Origin: Branchinecta lynchi
Lineage: Eukaryota > Arthropoda > Branchiopoda > Anostraca > Branchinectidae
Reading direction: 5' to 3'
Assembly (NCBI GenBank): GCA_023053575.1
Contig: JAKZAP010000021.1
Coordinates: 11,842,212-11,906,211, forward strand
DNA: 64,000 nt
A program made the position numbers and the translations under genes. The notes beneath the pieces were generated by a model, which was given only the letters and a program-made list of their open reading frames with translations, searched no databases and had not been told where the DNA came from. Below are positions 1 through 11,400 of this stretch, one piece after another. Within the stretch, counting starts at the first letter, position 1; each line of letters opens with the position of its first letter.

Positions 1-937
1 ACTACCGTGCTGACTGGTTTTTCCGCGGGGCTAATGCACGACCCAGTATGAACCGAAAGCCGAATGGCTTATTACCCCTTCAGAGAACTTAAAGCAAGAT
101 CAATGATTGTTTTTGTTTTCTGTAGCACATCTGGCAGCAATTCGTCGTTGGATTTTAGGAAGGGCGTATTCCTCTCAACCTTTTACGTTCAAGGCTCAAT
201 GTTGCCTACCCTTGGTTTGGGGCGGCCGGGGTGGTTGTTAGTGGCGTGTGCCAAAGTCGGGGAGGGATGCTGGGAATCTTCCAATTCCGTTTCTCCTTTT
301 CCCGTTTAAAACGCCATCTAGCAGTATTGGGTAAAGTTAATAGCAGCATTCAGCCGGTAGACAGCCTTAAACCAAATTCATGGTTTGAAATTTTTATAGT
401 GGATTTGCAGTAATTTTAAAGTAAACATTTTTCGGATTATTATATCAGTTATGGAATTAAGATTTATACTGACAAATTATAAATTCTGAATTGAAGCTTT
501 AATCACAAAGTAAAGTAAAAGATTCATTATTTCTAGGGTTCCTGACGACACTTATAACTGACTTGTACATCCTGTAAATAGTCGTTGTTTTTACGATAAA
601 CGCTGTTTAACGATGGCCTGTAGGAATCGACGTGTCTGATAGGGTCTTCCCAACAGTGCCTACCGTTTGGTCTGGGGCGGGGATTAGTGGCGTGAGCCAA
701 AGTCGACCCAGCTTCAAACGGGTACCTAGAAATCTTGGGAAGGTGACGCAAAGGGTGGGCGAAAGCCCAAGGATTGCTTGCCCAGCTCCCTTTCCACTTC
801 ATGGCTGAGGGCAGATGATCGGAGATCAGCACCGCCAATAAGGCTTGTCAAGACTGATGCTGCTATTTCATTCACATTTGAACGTAATCGGGGTACGTTT
901 ATTGCTAAAGACCATCCTAAAATGACAACTAAAATAA
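1..937. other. non-coding, no gene recognised
   Basis: I see no convincing gene here. Two segments, about 201-260 and 653-712, resemble each other: both carry a GGGGCGG block, then GTGGCGTG and CCAAAGTCG. They look like two copies of an old dispersed repeat. Open frames crossing them have no recognisable motif. Confidence 0.5.
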
Positions 938-939
938 TA

Positions 940-1360
940 GTTGCGTTTTTGCAGATACCATGGTATCTGCTACCACGGTCTAAAGTCGTTTGTGCAGTTA
1001 TCGTGGTATCTGATACCACGGTCGAAAGCCGTTTTTGCAGTTATACCAGCGTTTTTGCTGGCTAGTTATCGTGGTATCAGATATTCAGATACTACGGTCC
1101 GACCGTGGTAACTGGTCTTGTTATCTGAAAAGTCATCTCACTTTCATCAAACTTTGTCAGATTGGTGAGAAAGAAGTTTAGCACTTAGTGATGTAACTGG
1201 ATATCTGTTTTTCTTTTGGGATGACTCCGAAAAGTGCAATTTTGGCAATAGTCGTTTTTGCAAAGCACCGTGTATCAGATACCACGATAACTGCAAAAAC
1301 GACTAATTGCAGATCCAGCTACCGTGGTAACAGATACCATGGTACCAGCAAAAACGCAAC
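940..1360. mobile_element. MITE family A, copy 1 (GTTGCGTTTT termini)
   Basis: A non-coding element with inverted termini GTTGCGTTTTTGC, flanked on both sides by the dinucleotide TA (938-939 and 1361-1362). The subterminal parts are built from short palindromic words such as GATACCATGGTATC and GATACCACGGT in alternating orientation, so the strand can fold extensively. TA flanks suggest a Tc1/mariner-type non-autonomous element; that assignment is inference. Further copies lie at 4736, 7871, 32365 and 34950. Confidence 0.8.
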
Positions 1361-1565
1361 TAATGATTATAACAACTATTCTAAATCACAAAACAAATTA
1401 AATGATAAAAGTCTTAAAAAGGTGCATCGAGAGGTCATTAAATGTTAACAGTTTCATAGACTGTTGACGCGCCAACAACATTTGTTTATTCACCAGTTAA
1501 CAAAGATTATTCACCTACTGCTAAATATTATATTATGGGCTTTAAACGCTATGAGCTATTAATGA

Positions 1566-1799
1566 CCGTGTTCCACCCTTCTAACAATAGTAAATATTAT
1601 TACTATTTCCGTTCCACTTCCCGAAAAGTTACTACGCTGACCGTTCTAATCTTCTCGAAATAGTAACTATTTGCTTACCACGCTCGGGAGCGTAAAAATT
1701 TCGCAGAAAACAGAAAAATTCGTTCCAGCCTTGACGCCAAGAAACCAAAATCCATGACGTCATGTGTAGTAACTACGGTGAGTAGGGTGGAACACGCTC
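1566..1799 (-). mobile_element. repeat family B, copy 1 (internally deleted)
   Basis: Terminal inverted repeats GCGTGTTCCACCCT and AGGGTGGAACACGC bound this copy. The family body holds TGACGTCA near one end and AGTAACTATT words. It is shorter than the ~300-bp copies at 37554 and 58209, so part of the middle is missing. Minus is the orientation with the TGACGTCA block last when read on the plus strand. Confidence 0.75.
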
Positions 1800-2289
1800 T
1801 ATATTGCATATTTGCATGGATAACGGGAACAGGTTTCTTCGGGCGACTGACTTGTGTGACGTATCGGTGCGAGACTAGACAAGTACAAAGCCACGCCCAG
1901 ATACTACTGAGAACCAAAGAGAGTTCACTGAATTATGATGAGAGGACGTACGGGTATTGCGATTTCTGAGGTTCAGGAATGGCTATAGAGATTCTTACAC
2001 GTGGTTATTAAAAGAACCGCTTCTCGTGTCATATTTGCTTTAAAACAGCGCTTGCACGCTTGTTAAAACAGTCAATTCAGATATGATTAAACTGATTCTG
2101 TAAACTTAAATGCATTCGCTTGCTATAGTAGGACGCGCGTTTCTGAATGCAGTTTAAACGCGCCACTCTTGAAGGCTTCGGGTAAAACTGAATAAATGCA
2201 CTCCAGGCCTATTGACGTTCTGCCTCCAAATATCTACGTTGAATCCGAGGACCGAGTATTTATACCGGACAAGATACCAACTGACCCCA
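1800..2289. other. non-coding, nothing recognised
   Basis: No motif-bearing frame, RNA gene or repeat shared with the rest of the window was seen in this stretch. Confidence 0.4.
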
Positions 2290-2820
2290 ACGACGAACAC
2301 GAATGAGGGCAATCTCAACCTGAGACCAAATACGAAGTAAAAATGCGGTTTTCGATCCGTCGGTCCCGGACTTTCACATCTGGATGCGATGGGTGATCAA
2401 GCTAATTTCGAGGCCGGAAATTCAACCAACTTTCGTATACAAACACGAAAGAGGGAAGTTTCAACCTCAGTTCAAATTCGGCATCAAATCCGGTTTATAC
2501 TTCCGGTCCCGGATTTTCAAATACCCATGGCTGATGGCGCTACTTACGAGGCCAGAAATTAGGACCGCTACGACGAGGCCGAAAACACGAACCAAATCCG
2601 GTTTTTAATCTATCAGTCTCGGAATATGCATATACCGGTTTCATGGCCTATGAAACTAATTACGAGGCCGGAAATTAAAACAACTACGATGAGGCCGAAA
2701 GCACGAAAGAGGGCAATTTCAATTACAGTTCAAATTCGGCATCAACGCCGGTTTTTAATATGTCGGTCCTCAGATTTTCAAAACGTGGCCTACATAAGCT
2801 AATAAAAACTACTACTATAA
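2290..2820. repeat. degenerate tandem repeat
   Basis: Repeated blocks recur at irregular spacing of about 110-150 bp. Each has GAGGCCGGAAATT (near 2411, 2559 and 2667) followed by CACGAAAGAGGG and TTCAAATTCGGCATCAA. The open frames across it are by-products of the repeat. Confidence 0.6.
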
Positions 2821-3239
2821 AACGTCCGTGATAAAATACAGCTAAAACAATCCGAAACTAAAAACAATCTTATTCGTAAAGTATTCCGAACAGCCAGCGC
2901 ATCTCGCGGAAAAATTGAGTGGCCCAAACCACGCTAAAATCCCATCTTATCCTACACTGCGGAAGATACATGCAAGATATGACTGGCGTTTTTCATGCCG
3001 CCCGTGGCTGGCAATTCTAATAACGCCCGAAATGCAAAGAAATTGTGCAAAATGGCGTGGCTTGGAGTGGCTTATGGTCATTCGGGCCGATAACATTTGT
3101 ATCATATAGCCGCGCGACAACATTGATATCGCACAAGGAATACCACTTAAGGCACAAGGGATGCAAAGGACCAGGTAACTCGGTTCCAGGCCAAATACGT
3201 TATTTGCAAAAATAATATTTGATCACTCGCTGTCAAAAG

Positions 3240-3440
3240 TTTGATAACATTTAGCACATGGATGTGCATTCTCGTGTTGTCCGATGCCAACGATGGCTAA
3301 AACGCATTAATAACAAAACCGAAGTTAATCAAAATGCGAAAAAAAAACTCCCGCGTCATCGCCCCACTCGAGCAGCAAAAATAGCAGCCGTGTTAAAAAT
3401 GAAATATCAGCACCAGTTTTTTTCCTACAGCAATTTCTAA
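3240..3440 (+). repeat. dispersed repeat J, copy 1
   Basis: Shares blocks with 27220-27360 and 31010-31300: AATAACAAAACC, then a CGCCCCA...CGAGCAGCAAAAA block and a GTTTTTTTCC end. In one frame it reads as a basic peptide (PRHRPTRAAKIAAV). The frame is not maintained between copies, so I treat it as a non-coding repeat. Confidence 0.5.
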
Positions 3441-4080
3441 AAAGTAACTGCTCAAATTAGGATATTTCATTTAACTGTTTTCCCCTTCATTTATTTGTTT
3501 ATATTTTCCTCAGTTTCTTCCTTCATTTCTTTTTGTTTTTCCTCCTTCTGTTTTCTTCTCTTTTTTGAAAAAGTATGTGAAAATTAATGTAAAGTGAAGT
3601 TTTTTTTTTACTGCCCCAACAGGCACATTCGGGTTTTCCTGCAGGCAGAAGAATCAGATACATGTATAAAGGATGTTAAGAGGGTTACAAAAGGTGTGTT
3701 CATGTAGTTTAGCATGTAAGAGTTGGTTTGTATAATAAAGAGTATTAAACTAAAACTAAACTGTTGCAGGTTCGTTTTTTCTCTGGGTTGCCAGGTGTGG
3801 CAACCCAGAACCCATGACACTTTTTCTCTGAAAATTATATCTTTTCATACAAATGAAGGTTTTAAGGTCAGAAAAAGCACCTTGCCGCGCCCCCAAAACA
3901 TGTACTTTACTCTGACTTAGTACACAAAAACAGTTTGAAGCCTTACAAAGCTCATTTGCGGTTAAGCTTTGTTAGAAAACTGTGATTTGACAATTAAGAA
4001 ATGGTTATTCACTTTTGCATTTACGCCCACAACCCAATCTAGAAGTAAAAGGTACTTCACCTCGCAGTGTTATATTCTTC
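3441..4080. other. non-coding; T/C-rich tract
   Basis: From 3475 to 3612 the plus strand is strongly T/C rich. The rest has no recognisable gene or shared repeat. The short frames present carry no known motif. Confidence 0.4.
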
Positions 4081-4124
4081 GCCCTTCTTAGTGAGGTGTC
4101 AAAAATCACCTTTTTGGCAGGAGG

Positions 4125-4240
4125 GTTGGCAAAGGGCCGAAATATCGCTGAAGAACATATTAGCTGACTTTTCGTTTTAGTCATGGTTTAATATGAGTTT
4201 CCCAGTCAGCTTGGGCTCAAGGACAATTTATGATATTTTC
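4125..4240 (+). repeat. repeat family C, fragment
   Basis: Decayed copy of the foldback family best seen at 9870-10174. It keeps the blocks AAGGGCCGAAATATCGCTGA and CAGCTTGGGCTCAA. Confidence 0.6.
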
Positions 4241-4544
4241 GAGAAACATACCACTCAAAAGGGTCTTAGCAGACATATCGAAAAACCATCAGCATCTAAC
4301 ATAACATTTGGACAGTGGTCACAACAGTAAAAGATATCCGTGTCCGCATCATTCCTTCTCGCAACCACCGGTCTATCACCCGTCTGTGCGGCCAGGAATG
4401 ACCAACGTCCGATTAGGTACCGTATAAGTTGTAGTTTTTTTTGCTCATGTGCGTTGTGATTTCCTTTGTCCTTTTTCAGTTTCTTTTACCATACTCCACT
4501 AGCTCTCATGTAGTGCAGCGGGTCAGTAAAATGAATTCATTTAT

Positions 4545-4612
4545 TCCTTCAGGGGTCTCCTTGGGGAGCCGAGGCGAACCGCAAGAATAGAGGGAGCCAC
4601 TTCCTGAAAATA
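4545..4612 (+). repeat. fragment related to element N
   Basis: A short stretch with GGGGTCTCCTTGGGGA and AAGAATAGAGGGAGCCACT. It resembles the terminal part of the element at 5848-6261. Confidence 0.45.
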
Positions 4613-4735
4613 GGGAGCAGAATCCGTCCGCCTGAATCTTGTTCGAATTCTCGGTTTTGCGTACTTGCCAGACCTGTTCAACTAGATGCCTTTTTCTCAT
4701 AATCAGTCCCAGAACCGAAATCAAGAAATTCCTTA

Positions 4736-4950
4736 GTTGCGTTTTTTGCAGATACCATAGTATATGATACCACGGTCTAAAGTCGCTTTTGCAGTTACCG
4801 TGGTATCTGGCCAGTTATCGCTGTATCTGATATTCAGATATCACGTTCCGACCGTGGGAACTGATCGTGGTATCTGGAAAGTCATCTCACTTTCATCAAA
4901 TTTTGTCAACTTGGTGAGAAAGAAGTTTAGCACTTACTGATGTAACTAGA
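4736..4950 (+). mobile_element. MITE family A, copy 2 (truncated)
   Basis: The left terminus GTTGCG preceded by TA, and the palindromic GATACCAC words, are present. The copy also has the AAAGTCATCTCACTTTCATC core block seen in copy 1, but stops near 4950 without a right terminus. Confidence 0.7.
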
Positions 4951-5339
4951 GCAGCTAACAGAGCAACCGTGTAGCAAAATATTATCAAACTTTTGAAAGT
5001 GTATGTTAGACAAAAAACATCTGACCATGGTATATCCCGATGAAATTTTTTCTAGAATTGGTTACATGAAGCTGTACGTTCTAGTAGCATACAGTCGTAA
5101 CTGTTACCACTGAATGCTGCTGCTAAATTGGATGCTATTATGAATGAACATGCTATTATGAAAGTATTCCATACTACTACATATCTATACACGCAACTTT
5201 TTCGTACAACTACACAGGCTACAAATTTTTCATCGGGATACGATATGGTAACCGCAATAGCTCGTAGATCTGACTTGCCCACCAGAGGCGCTGGCTGAAA
5301 ACCGGAAACCCGGTAAATTCACACTAAACAGATGAGAAA
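4951..5339. other. PHKG 3-prime flank
   Basis: Lies directly downstream of the PHKG stop codon on the minus strand and should contain its 3-prime UTR. I found no AATAAA or ATTAAA in the minus orientation here, so the polyadenylation site is not identified. Confidence 0.3.
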
Positions 5340-5474
5340 TCAACTATTCATTCGATTGAGGTATAAGTGCCTGATGTCGGTTTTAGGGTGGTTCTCGAAG
5401 AGCGCAGCCCGGTTCTGACCTTCACCCTTTTTGACCCAGTGTCCATACACTTTGAACGCGACGCCATCTATGAT
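5340..5474 (-). CDS. PHKG: PHKG coding exon 9 (C-terminus)
   Basis: Acceptor TATTTTCAG, phase 0, ending in TGA. Reads [19 protein letters not shown] and [13 protein letters not shown], the most conserved part of the gamma tail. The last dozen residues are lineage-specific. Confidence 0.95.
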   Translation of the reverse strand: MIDGVAFKVYGHWVKKGEGQNRAALFENHPKTDIRHLYLNRMNS

Positions 5475-8400
5475 CTGAAAATACAAAAATTTAGATTCGG
5501 ATAGAATAGGGCTTTCGCTTTCCAGCAAGCCAAGCGCATCGCTAGCTGACAAGTCTCGGGACGAAATGCCCGCGAGTAAAACTTTTCTTTGAAATGCACT
5601 GGGCGTGTTCCACCCTACTTACCGTAGTTACTACGCATGACGTCAGGAATTCCGGATTTTTGCCGTCAAGGCTGGACCAATTTTTCTATTTCCCAGCAGA
5701 ATATCATGCCACGGGCGAATCCGACCAATCACGTTACAGAGATGCGTAGTTACCATGCTTACTATTCTCCAGAGCATGGTAAGCAAATAGTTACTATTAC
5801 GAGAAGGCTGGAACGGTCAACGTGCTGTGTAGTAACTTTTTACAAAAGGCGTATTCTCGCCGTTCCTCGAGGACTCCTCGGGGAATCGAAGGGAACGACG
5901 AGAATAGAGGGAGTCACTCCACGCGCACTCCGCGTACAAAAACAGCGAGAATACGGGGAATGCTTCCAAAATGGATTTTGTTAGAAAATCAAATATGCAG
6001 TTGACGAAATTAGTCTGGATCCACGTCATTTTAGGTTTTGCTTATTCTGATTGTTTTCATTTAATTTTACATTGCAACCAACACCAGCAAAAATTGATTC
6101 CCCTCCGAATCTGAAAGGGAGTCCTTATTGATGACGGTGATGATAATCGGAGCATTCCCCGCCTGTGGGGACTCGCGAGAATATGGGGAGTCAGTCCCTG
6201 GGACAAAAAAAAACGCGGGGACTCCTCAAGTGGAGTCCTCGGGGAACGGCGAGAGTACGCCTAAAGTTGGAACGAAAATAGTAACTAATAGTTACTATTG
6301 TTAGAAGGGTGGAACACGCGCAATGTAGCTACTCAGCCTTACTGGGTGACTAATGTTACGAACATTAGGGTTAGGGGCGAAAACAGTTTTTGCGTACTAT
6401 AAGATGACACTTTTCGTTGGTTGCATGGGTTTAAGTGGATCTGTAGTGAGTCATCGACGGTCGTTAGTGAAGGTCTATCCTCTTTCCAGAAATCAGGTGT
6501 TTTCTGCTCTTTCCCTGCAGAATCGTATTCTAGAGTCTTTGAACCCGTTACTGGTTGTCCTGGTTAGGCCTCATATTGTGAGGGAGGAGCCAACCCCTCG
6601 CACCATACGTCATCCGGCCCCTGGTTGGTTCAGGATTCCCATTCAGACTGCATTCAAAGGACCGGAGAACTTTGTTAACTTCTGTACTTTTGTTACAAAT
6701 GTTGTTAGACGATTGATCAGTAAACTTACCATTTGTAGAATATTTCACTGAGAGGCCAAGGGCTAAGCTTTCACACATATGAGGCTGATACTGCCAATTG
6801 GGCTGTTATGGGGGAACTTACATTTTTGTAATTTGGCAGTCCCCATTTCGTGTATCGCGTTTGGTTCCGTGTTGTTGTTTACTTTATTATTTCCTGTTGT
6901 TATTTTATTTGGCCCTTGTTGACCGTTGATGAGTTTAAAATACAAAAAATATAAACTGTACCCTCCGAAACCACATAAAAAGATTGGATAGTGTTCATTC
7001 GTCAATAGGGTAACTGAACCGCGGTATAGTTCGCCAGCAGAAGTTGTTGATTCAGGCAGTATCCAAACGTTTAAGCGTGGTATAGTCGACACCCCATTTT
7101 ACTCAGTTGCTTTTGTAGTTCGAATTTGTTTTTGCTTTTGTAGTGTATCAGTTTCTTTGAGTTATCTATCTAATCCTTTTGTACTTGTGTAGTAATGGCG
7201 AAAAGCTAAAAGCTTAACGCCAAATCTAATAATAAATAAATAGTAAATAAATAAATGCAACGAGAAGCTCATCTTGGCCAGCCCAGCTCTTCAATCGTCC
7301 CAACGCTTTTCACCTTTTTTATCTTGCTCCAGCGCGTAAAACTCTCGTGTCTGAATTAAAGACTCTGACGAAATCGGAAGGGGGGGGGGGGGGGGGGGGG
7401 CTAATTTTGAAACTCGAAAACCGCACCTTTCCGGGGGGGGGGGGATTGTCCAAATGCCTGTGGTTATCCGGATATTAGCTATTCTTGCTCCTAACTGGCG
7501 ATAAATTCTGTCTGAGAATTAAAACCTGTGTCGGTGTCCAGATGGGGGAGGGGCATATTTTGTGGTTTGAAAACCGTTTTTTTTCTGAAGAGGGGATCAT
7601 TTCCCGGATGTTATATATTCTTGCTCCAGACTAGCAAAAAAAATGATATATTCTTCATTACTGAAGGCCGAAATGGGGGAGGGGGATATCCTGTGAAACT
7701 ATTATGGAGTTGGGATCGTTATCCGCATGTTATCTATTCTCGGATAGACTCGAGAGAAATTCCTTGTCAGAACAGGAGACTCTCCCGTAGTTCGGGGGGG
7801 GGGGGGCCCTGTGTAGGTAAAAAAACGTACCTTTCCGGAGAGGGGATTGTTGTCCTGATGTGTATTATTAGTTGCGTTTTTGCAGATACCATGGTACCTG
7901 TTACCACGGTAACTGGACCTGCTGGATCTACCGTGGTACCTGATATCACGGTATATAGTCGTTTTCACAGTTATCGTAGTATCTGAACAGCAGATACCAC
8001 AGTACCTTGAAAGATACCACGGTAGCTGCAGAAACGCCTTTTGACCGTGGATATTAGATACCACAGTAACTGCGAAAACAACTTTAGACCTTGGTATCAG
8101 ATACCATGGTATCTGCAAAAACGGAACTATTATCCGGATGTTTTCTATTCTTGCTTCTAACTGACGAAAAACTCCGCTTGAGAACTGAAAACCGAGCCAG
8201 AGCGAGAGGGGCGGGGCTAAGCGTACCTTTCGGACAACTCTGGATCTGTAGGGATCTTTCCTCGCCATGGCTATCGAGAGGGGTTCCGGGGTTTGTCGCA
8301 ATCGCTGAATGCGGATTACTGAGCGGACGAAAAGAATTGCCATGCGGAAAATCTTCCGCGCGTCAAATACTTGACCTTTGTACATCTAGAAAATATGAAA

Positions 8401-11400
8401 TCGTAAGAAAATGCCATGAGAAGTGCTGTTTGTGGCTAATCTGACTGGGGGTGTTCCAGGCTACTAACATTCACACAAAGTTTTCAACTTCGTTACACCT
8501 TGTGTACCCTGAATGTAAAACAAATCTTGTAAAAAAAAACTGTAAAAAAAATCTTGCAGTTTTTGCCACTGGGATTAATCTTGTCTCTAAAAAGATAATC
8601 TTATCTCTAATTAGGATTAACCTTATCTCAATAGAGAAAAGATTCATCCCAGTAGCAAATACTGCAGTTAGCTTTAATCCTTCATCGGAGAAACTTTTTA
8701 CAGTATAGGCTGGAACGACAATTGTAACCACTGGCAGAATGTACCGTCCGGATATTTCCCACCTGAAATCGACTCGGACAAAGTGAAACGGATTTCGATC
8801 CGATGATATCAGGTTAATTTCTTCCTCGGATCGACCAGAATTTTGGCCCCGGGCGATTTGGTGTAAGAATTCCGGATCGATCCGAGGAAGAAACTAACCT
8901 GAAATCGGGTTAAAACCTGTTTTACTTTGTCTGGGTCGATTTAAGGCGCGAATTTCCGTGCATGGGAGCAAACCTATAAGTCTCTTGATCCTTGAAGTCA
9001 ATTAATCCTTTTTCGAGACAACATTGCAAAATTATCTAAAAAAAGCAACAGCTGGGCTGAAGGCAAAGTTGAATTATAAGTTCCGATTTTCACTTTATAA
9101 TTTTCATAGCACTCAGACAAGGACGTGCAAGTCCTAAAAAATATGAGACAACACACTACCTGTTGATGTTACAGAAAAAATGTGTAATGAGCCTTAAAGG
9201 ACACCTGAACAGCCCTGGCCTACGAGAAATTCTTCCCCCTGCATATCTACCTATTAGGCCAAGACCGGCACGAGCTGCTGCCCAGCCTGTTCCAAAGTTG
9301 CAGCCAGTACCCTGTTCCCATGACCGATACAGAAAAAGTTTTGTTCCTTCGTTCACTGACCTTTTTAACCGGCATTCCGAACCACCTCCATAATTTAATC
9401 GTATTTTTGTGTGTGTTGTTATTGAATTGTAAATATAATAATTTTTGATATTATCTAGTTTTTAGTTTGGGGTGAATTTGACCGAATTATGAGTTTTGTT
9501 TATAGATGTTTTGATAAGTTGACATGTTACGTATGATTGAAGGTTTTACTTAGAGTTTTATTGTGAGATACATGTACATTGACCAAATGAATAACATTAG
9601 TTATAGTTGTTTTAACATTAGTTAATTGTTAAGTTATACATGACGGAAGAAATTCAATGTTCGGCTTCGTCCGTGAGGGAATTTTTGAAAATAAACTGAA
9701 TTGAATTGAAATTGAATTGAAACCATATTTGAACACACCATGGCGAATGCATTCACAGACATGGCCACGGAGAGCATTCTTCTCCTGAGCGTGACGTTTT
9801 CAAAATAGGGATGTTCGTTTCAGGAGGTTTGCACATGCAAAGCGTGTTCCATCCTACTTACGTAGTTACATAAATATTCTTTGAGCCCAAGCTGACTTTG
9901 AAACATTTATTCAAACAATGTTTACACGGATGCGTCAGCTCTGATTTTTCATCAGCGATATTTCGGCCCTTCTTGGCAAGGGTCCTCGTCAGGCTGTCAA
10001 TCTTCTTGTTCAACTTCGGGGAAGGAAACAAACCTGTCAAAAGGACAGGTTTGTTTCCTTCCCCGAAGTTGAACAAGAAGATTGACAGCCTGACGAGGAC
10101 CCTTGCCAAGAAGGGCCGAAATATCGCTGATGAAAAATCAGAGCTGACGCATCCGTGTAAACATTGTTTGAATATACGTAGTTACTACGCATGACGTCAC
10201 GAATTTTGGCTTTTTGCCGTCGGGTCAATCCGAACAATCACGTTACAGAGATCCGTAGGTACTACGCTTACTACGTTCACGAGCGTGGTAAGCAAATAGT
10301 TACTATTAGTTACTATTTCGAGAAGGTTGGAACGGTCAGCGTAGTAACTTTTGGTGAGGTTGGAATGGAAATAGTACCTAATAGTTACTATTGTTAGAAG
10401 GGTGGAACACGCTCGCAAAATCCAAGACAAAAAGCGCAATTCATTCAAATCTTTTACAGCGCTGGCCGGATCGTATTGGAATTTCTTCTAGATATACGTT
10501 TGGGCTTAACTGGTTAAAAAATATTCCAGAAGAAGGGTTGATTGGAGACATTTGTTCATTTCAAAAATTGTTCAGTACTGAAACAAGGACAGATGCAAAA
10601 TGGAGCAAAAATCATAGCTTGGAAACACTATTTCAATTTTCCAATTTGTTTAATAATAAAGCAAAAGATATCTCTCGTGGATAGAGCCCAAATGCGATGT
10701 TTTTGTAGTCATAAATAGAGATAAAATAAGTAGTCAGCAGGTAATTTAAAAAAAAAATAAAAATAACAAGGCAGATAAATGCTAAAGATCATTGTACTGC
10801 TTTCGAAGCTCGGCACAAAGCTTCTACTGTAGCACATTGTGTTACAGTAGATTGGGGTCAGTTTGGGAACATTATCAGCCACTTCTCGGGGGGGGGGGAC
10901 GAGATCTTACAGGAACAAAAGGTGGGGGAAGGAATGAACGGTACACGGAATGCTGGAGAAGGGAGGAGCCAAGGCGGGAAGAAAGGGATTCAATTTTAAA
11001 TTCTTTGAGGCAAAAAGAGTATGGTAGGGGGGAACCGCCATGGATAATTTGCAGCGATCTCTTCTGAACTCGCTCTATTGTATCAATTTCACCTTGGGTA
11101 AGCGCAAGGTGCCAAACCGGACAAGCATATTCGACTAACGGTCGAATGAAAGAGCAAAACATTAGCTTTAGCTTGTCCTTAGGAACCCGAAACTTTGTCA
11201 GTGTTTTTAGCATTTGAATTGCGCTGTTAGCTTTCTTTACAATTCTCTTTGTATTTTCATGCCATGAAAGATCACACCTAGTAGATTACACCTAGTAGCG
11301 TTGTTTTATCACTGATGAACCCAGGGTCGATAGAAGGTTGGAAAGACGGGCGAGTTTTTCTAAGAAAAGAAAAGGTCGTAACCGAGCACTTATCTTTATT

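Larger units (their letters stand above)
7265..8200 (+). repeat. G-rich degenerate tandem array, split by MITE A
   Basis: Units of roughly 120-135 bp recur with the block TTATCCGGATGTTATCTATT followed by CTTGCTCCTAACTGGCGA (near 7464, 7599, 7719 and 8131). Each is preceded by a G-run with a TTTCCGG tail. MITE A copy 3 interrupts the array at 7871-8127. It ends about 30 bp short of PHKG exon 8. Confidence 0.7.

Noticed and set aside
7702..8385. 227-residue minus-strand open frame read as one protein
   Set aside because: Only the first 53 codons are real (PHKG exon 8). After the AAG|GTACGC donor the frame runs into the G-rich array and MITE A.
9898..10194. 98- and 83-residue frames reading the same peptide on both strands
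   Set aside because: A by-product of the perfect palindrome.
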